Shown in pieces: positions 60,709 through 64,000 of a DNA stretch of 64,000 bases (within the stretch, counting starts at the first letter, position 1; the number at the start of each line of letters is the position of its first letter). Source of the DNA: Acidimicrobiales bacterium mtb01 (GTDB taxonomy: Bacteria; Actinomycetota; Acidimicrobiia; Acidimicrobiales; Ilumatobacteraceae); assembly GCA_004379135.1 (NCBI GenBank), contig NBNI01000007.1, positions 186,001 to 250,000 on the forward strand, given 5' to 3'. Both the position numbers and the translations under genes were made by a program. The notes below the pieces were generated by a model, which worked only from the letters and a program-made list of their open reading frames with translations, searched no databases and was not told the origin of the DNA.

Positions 60709-62080
60709 ATTCGACTTGTCCGCGACTCGTCGAATCCATGTGGTCGGGGTCGGTGGTCCGGGCATGAGTGCTCTCGCGATCGTCCTGGCGCAGATGGGTC
60801 ATCGTGTCTCCGGCAGCGACGTTCGTGAAACCGCCGTCCTCGACAAAGTCCGCGCGGCCGGCGTAGCGGTGACGATCGGACACGACCCGGGGCTGGTTTC
60901 GGGTTGCGACGCGGTCACGTATTCCACGGCGATACCTCTCGACAACGTCGAAGTTCGCGCGGCGCGCGAACTCGGCCTGCGCCTCATGCATCGCTCCGGG
61001 ATGCTGGCCGCCGTCTGCGCTCGAAGCGAGGCTCTCGGTGTGGCCGGCACCCACGGCAAGACGACGACGTCGTCGCTTCTGCGCGCCGCCCTGTCGTCGC
61101 TCTCGCCCAGTTTCGTGATCGGTGGCGACGTGATCGACCTCGGCACCGGAGCCGCTTGGACGGGTGGCCGACACATCGTGGTGGAGGCCGACGAGAGCGA
61201 CGGCACGTATCGCGAACTCCCCCTGCGGGGTGCGATCGTCACCAACATCGACGTCGACCACCTCGATCACTTCGGAACCTTCGCCGACCTGCAACGCGAC
61301 TTCGCGGCCTTCATGGCCGGAGTCGACGGTCCGGTCGCGGTGGGGTGGGACGACGGGATCGCGCGCGGGGTGGCCTCGGTGGCCGACCCGCGCCGACTCG
61401 TGACCTACGGAGCCGACCCGAGTTGCACGGTTCGGTGGACCGACGTGGATGCTCGGGGCGACGCCATGACCTTCACCGTGCACGGAGGCTTCGGCCGGCG
61501 TTCGGTTCGCCTTCCGTTGCGCGGAATCCACAACGTTGCCAACGCGTGCGGCGCGCTCGCACTGGCCACCGAGATCGGTGTCGACATCGACGAGGCGATC
61601 CGGGGCATCGAGTCGTTCGGTGGTGTCGGTCGTCGGTTCGACGTGGTGGGTCGAGCCGATGGTGCGACGTTCGTCGACGACTACGCGCATCTGCCGCGCG
61701 AGATCGCGGCGGTTCTGGCCGCGGCGCGAGCCGGTGGCGAGTGGAAGCGAGTCGTGGCGGTCTTCCAACCCAATCGCTACAACCGCATGGCCACGATGGC
61801 CGACGAGTACGGCGATGCGTTCGTCGACGCCGATGTGGTCGTGTTGACCGACATCTATTCGTCCGGCACCGCACCCATTCCCGGCGTCACCGGGCATCTG
61901 GTGGTCGATGCGGTGCGTCGGAATCATCCCGCCGCGCGCGTCGAATGGGTGGCCGACCGTGCCGATCTGGCCCGGGCGGTGTCGACTCTCGTCGAGCCGG
62001 GTGACGTGTGCATCTCGATGGGCTGCGGAGACATCGAATTCCTGCCCCGCGAAATTCTCGGAGTGCGCGGTGCACTCTGA
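60701..62080 (+). CDS. murC: UDP-MurNAc-alanine ligase MurC
   Basis: 459 aa. VVGVGGPGMSALA at the start, ATP loop GTHGKTTT, EADESDGT, NIDVDHLDHFG, and C-domain DDYAHLPREI (usually DDYxHHPxE) and FQPNRYNR. It ligates L-alanine to UDP-MurNAc. GTG 60701 overlaps murG by 8 bases. The order murG-murC-murB-ftsQ is normal for the cluster. Confidence 0.96.
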   Translation: MTEFDLSATRRIHVVGVGGPGMSALAIVLAQMGHRVSGSDVRETAVLDKVRAAGVAVTIGHDPGLVSGCDAVTYSTAIPLDNVEVRAARELGLRLMHRSGMLAAVCARSEALGVAGTHGKTTTSSLLRAALSSLSPSFVIGGDVIDLGTGAAWTGGRHIVVEADESDGTYRELPLRGAIVTNIDVDHLDHFGTFADLQRDFAAFMAGVDGPVAVGWDDGIARGVASVADPRRLVTYGADPSCTVRWTDVDARGDAMTFTVHGGFGRRSVRLPLRGIHNVANACGALALATEIGVDIDEAIRGIESFGGVGRRFDVVGRADGATFVDDYAHLPREIAAVLAAARAGGEWKRVVAVFQPNRYNRMATMADEYGDAFVDADVVVLTDIYSSGTAPIPGVTGHLVVDAVRRNHPAARVEWVADRADLARAVSTLVEPGDVCISMGCGDIEFLPREILGVRGAL

Positions 62081-62996
62081 GGTTCGCTCCGCGCTGACTC
62101 GCCGTCTGGGCGACCGGGTGCGATTCGACGCGCCCATCGGACCGTTGACGACGTATCGCGTGGGCGGATCGGCATCCGCGTTCGTGACCGTCGAGTCGAT
62201 CGATGAATGCGTCGACGTGGCTGCGGTGTGCAGCGATCTCGACGTGGCGACTCTCGTGATCGGTCGGGGGAGCAACATGCTCGTGTCCGACGAGGGGTTC
62301 GACGGACTCATGCTTCAACTCGGTGACTTCGCGTCGTTCGTCGAATTGCCGCATCCCGATGATTCGACACCGATCGTCCGCGCTGGTGCGGCCACGAGCC
62401 TTCCGGTGCTCGCACGACGAACGGCTGGTGCGGGCTGGCGCGGTCTCGAGTGGGCCGTCGGCGTGCCCGGATCGGTCGGAGGTGCGGTTCGTATGAATGC
62501 CGGCGGCCATGGTTCCGACATGGCCGCCTCGCTCGTCGATGCTCGGGTGATCGACCTCTCTTCGGGTGTCGCGCGCACCTGGACACGTGACGAACTCGGC
62601 TTGCGCTTCCGAGGTTCCGATCTCGACGATTGCTTCCTCGTGACCGAGGTTCGACTGCGGGTCGAGAAAGGCGACGCCGCGGAGGCGCAGAGGGTGATCG
62701 ACGACATCGTCAAATGGCGGCGCGAGAACCAGCCGGGCGGCCAGAATGCCGGATCGGTGTTCGTGAATCCGATTCCGGGAGTGCTGTCGGCCGGTGAATT
62801 GATCGATCGCGCCGGATTGCGCGGATTTCGTATCGGGACGGCCGAGGTGTCGGTGAAGCACGCCAATTTCATCCAGGCCGACGAGGGAGGCCGGGCCGCC
62901 GACGTGGTAGCCGTGATGCGCCACGTGCACGAACGAGTGCTGACCGAGTCGGGCCACGATCTGCGCTCCGAGGTTCGTTTGGTCGGTTTCGCATGA
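62070..62996 (+). CDS. murB: UDP-N-acetylenolpyruvoylglucosamine reductase MurB
   Basis: 308 aa. FAD-binding TYRVGGSASAFV and RGSNMLVSDEGF, SVGGAVRMNAGGHG, and the proton donor Ser in NAGSVFVNP; C-terminal SVKHANFIQADEGGRAADV is characteristic. It completes UDP-MurNAc by NADPH reduction. It is the shorter type without the E. coli C-terminal extension. GTG 62070 overlaps murC by 11 bases and is the only start consistent with the domain. Confidence 0.93.
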   Translation: MHSEVRSALTRRLGDRVRFDAPIGPLTTYRVGGSASAFVTVESIDECVDVAAVCSDLDVATLVIGRGSNMLVSDEGFDGLMLQLGDFASFVELPHPDDSTPIVRAGAATSLPVLARRTAGAGWRGLEWAVGVPGSVGGAVRMNAGGHGSDMAASLVDARVIDLSSGVARTWTRDELGLRFRGSDLDDCFLVTEVRLRVEKGDAAEAQRVIDDIVKWRRENQPGGQNAGSVFVNPIPGVLSAGELIDRAGLRGFRIGTAEVSVKHANFIQADEGGRAADVVAVMRHVHERVLTESGHDLRSEVRLVGFA

Positions 62997-64000
62997 CGAA
63001 CTTCGACGACGTCGATCCCGATGTCGAAGCCGAGCTCGCCTCGGCCTTCACGGACGATCGGCAGGAGAGCAGCGACGACGATGACGATTCGGATCGTTCG
63101 TCGGCCCGAACGAAAGCGGACGCACCCCGGCGCCGCCTGCCGCGTCCCGATCTGATCGGTTGGGCCAAGCGTTCGGGTGGTCGTGCGAACACGACCAGTC
63201 CCAAGAAGTCGCCGAGCGCGAAGACGGCAGCCTCGAAATCGTCGGGCAAGACGTCGGGCCCGGCGAAGAAGACCGTCGGTGGCAAGACGCGTTTCGTGAT
63301 CTCCGACGACGATCGCGGGGCTCCCGAGAAGGGATCGAGAGCGGCTCCCATCGGGCGGGCGCGGTTCCGCGAACGACGCATCGCCGTGCGGCGCGCGGCC
63401 GGTCGCCGTCGTCTGCGCTGGGTCGTCGTCGTGGGCGGTGTCGTCGCGGTCGCGCTCGTCGTGCTCGTGTTGCTCGCCAGCCCGATCCTGTCGATCCGGA
63501 AGGTCGACGTCGAAGGTGTGGTGTACGCCGACCCCGAGCGCGTGGGTGAGGTCGTCGCGTCGCTGAAGGGCGATCCGATCCTCACCGCCGATTTGTCGGG
63601 AGCCGAATCCGATCTCGAGGCGATTCCGTGGATCAAGGCGGCGCGCGTGTCGATGCATCTGCCCTCGCGGGTGATGATCCAGATCGCCGAACGCACGCCG
63701 ATGGCGTTCTTCCGAGCCGTCGACGGGTTCAATCGCGTGATCGACATCGACGGCCGGGTGCTCGACGTGATCGAAGGGGACCCGGTCGACTATCCGCCCA
63801 TCCGGGGGACCGGCCCCAATCTGACCCCGGGCGATCTGGTGGGCCAACCCTTCCTCGGAGCGGTGCAACTGCTCAACGCCCTGCCGCGGGACCTGCGCCT
63901 GCGGGTCATCGCGGCCGCGGCGAGCCCGGAGGGCGAGTTGTCACTCGAACTGACCGACGGAGTCACGGTGCTCTTCGGCCGTCCCGAGGGTTTCCAGGAC
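62993..64000 (+). CDS. ftsQ: Division protein FtsQ (DivIB), cut by window end
   Basis: 336 codons visible and open at the right edge. A long cytoplasmic part (about 1-140) is acidic at first (DDDDDSD) and then Lys/Arg/Ala/Ser-rich. One membrane helix (143-161) leads to a POTRA domain (about 166-235: LSIRKVDVEGVVYADPERV) and a beta domain. It links early and late division proteins with FtsL and FtsB. The ATG overlaps the murB stop (ATGA). ftsZ would be expected next, outside the window. Confidence 0.92.
   Translation, partial: MTNFDDVDPDVEAELASAFTDDRQESSDDDDDSDRSSARTKADAPRRRLPRPDLIGWAKRSGGRANTTSPKKSPSAKTAASKSSGKTSGPAKKTVGGKTRFVISDDDRGAPEKGSRAAPIGRARFRERRIAVRRAAGRRRLRWVVVVGGVVAVALVVLVLLASPILSIRKVDVEGVVYADPERVGEVVASLKGDPILTADLSGAESDLEAIPWIKAARVSMHLPSRVMIQIAERTPMAFFRAVDGFNRVIDIDGRVLDVIEGDPVDYPPIRGTGPNLTPGDLVGQPFLGAVQLLNALPRDLRLRVIAAAASPEGELSLELTDGVTVLFGRPEGFQD

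Overview
The window reads as one continuous stretch of high-GC actinobacterial chromosome, dense with housekeeping genes. My best guess is the class Acidimicrobiia (Ilumatobacter-like). The grounds are gene order and marker genes: tig-clpP-clpX-folC-ndk-mreBCD-mrdA-rodA, then radical SAM-DUF2344-rne-rplU-rpmA-obg-proB, an mtrA-mtrB-lipoprotein operon, a DUF3040 gene, a PimB-like glycosyltransferase, a meso-DAP type MurE (DNPR motif), frequent GTG starts and TAnnnT boxes directly in front of start codons. This placement is inference. No insertion sequence, prophage, CRISPR array or rRNA was seen. The longest non-coding gap is about 170 bases, upstream of mraZ.

Layout. 1-240: the 5' part of a glutathione peroxidase gene and tRNA-Pro(UGG), both minus. 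282-3036: a hybrid histidine kinase and a receiver-EAL protein (a predicted c-di-GMP phosphodiesterase pair). 3062-4512, minus: a cysteine-desulfurase-like enzyme and a small protein. 4578-9729: protein quality control (trigger factor, ClpP, ClpX), FolC and Ndk. 9763-15766: the elongasome operon mreB-mreC-mreD-mrdA-rodA. 15790-24363: radical SAM/DUF2344/RNase E-G, ribosomal proteins L21 and L27, Obg and ProB, with a dGTPase-like gene on the other strand. 24360-26018, minus: the lipid II flippase MurJ. 26083-30387: MoxR ATPase, VWA protein, histidine phosphatase and GMC oxidoreductase. 30429-36556: a Cys-rich small protein, QueG, a PimB-like glycosyltransferase, a membrane protein, an SRPBCC protein, glucokinase, an AlaC-like aminotransferase and an ACT protein. 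36553-38387, minus: glycerol kinase and a membrane protein. 38419-39453: phosphofructokinase. 39444-43215, minus: a small membrane protein, inositol monophosphatase, MtrA, MtrB and a short LpqB-like lipoprotein. 43238-50605: polyprenol-phosphate-mannose-synthase-like enzyme, DinB, DUF3040, a second ROK protein, an acyl-CoA dehydrogenase, a small protein, HNH nuclease and lipoate ligase, with a convergent M23 endopeptidase. 50779-64000: the division and cell wall cluster mraZ-rsmH-ftsL-ftsI-murE-mraY-murD-ftsW-murG-murC-murB-ftsQ, cut by the window end inside ftsQ.

How it fits together. Nearly all of peptidoglycan synthesis is here: cytoplasmic precursors (MurB, C, D, E), lipid I and II (MraY, MurG), flipping (MurJ), polymerisation and cross-linking for elongation (RodA/MrdA with MreBCD) and for division (FtsW/FtsI with FtsL/FtsQ), and remodelling (M23). 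MtrAB is a two-component system known in other actinobacteria to govern cell wall and division. murF is conspicuously absent from its usual place between murE and mraY.

The most striking non-coding signal is a TAnnnT hexamer 6-9 bases before the start codon of most genes that begin a transcription unit, on both strands. It points to widespread leaderless transcription. In several places the stop codon of the preceding gene supplies the TA of the box. Two head-to-head genes at 43215/43238 have interlocked boxes in a 22-base gap. In contrast, mraZ has a TTGACA box, a Shine-Dalgarno leader and phased GTGG repeats that fit a MraZ operator.
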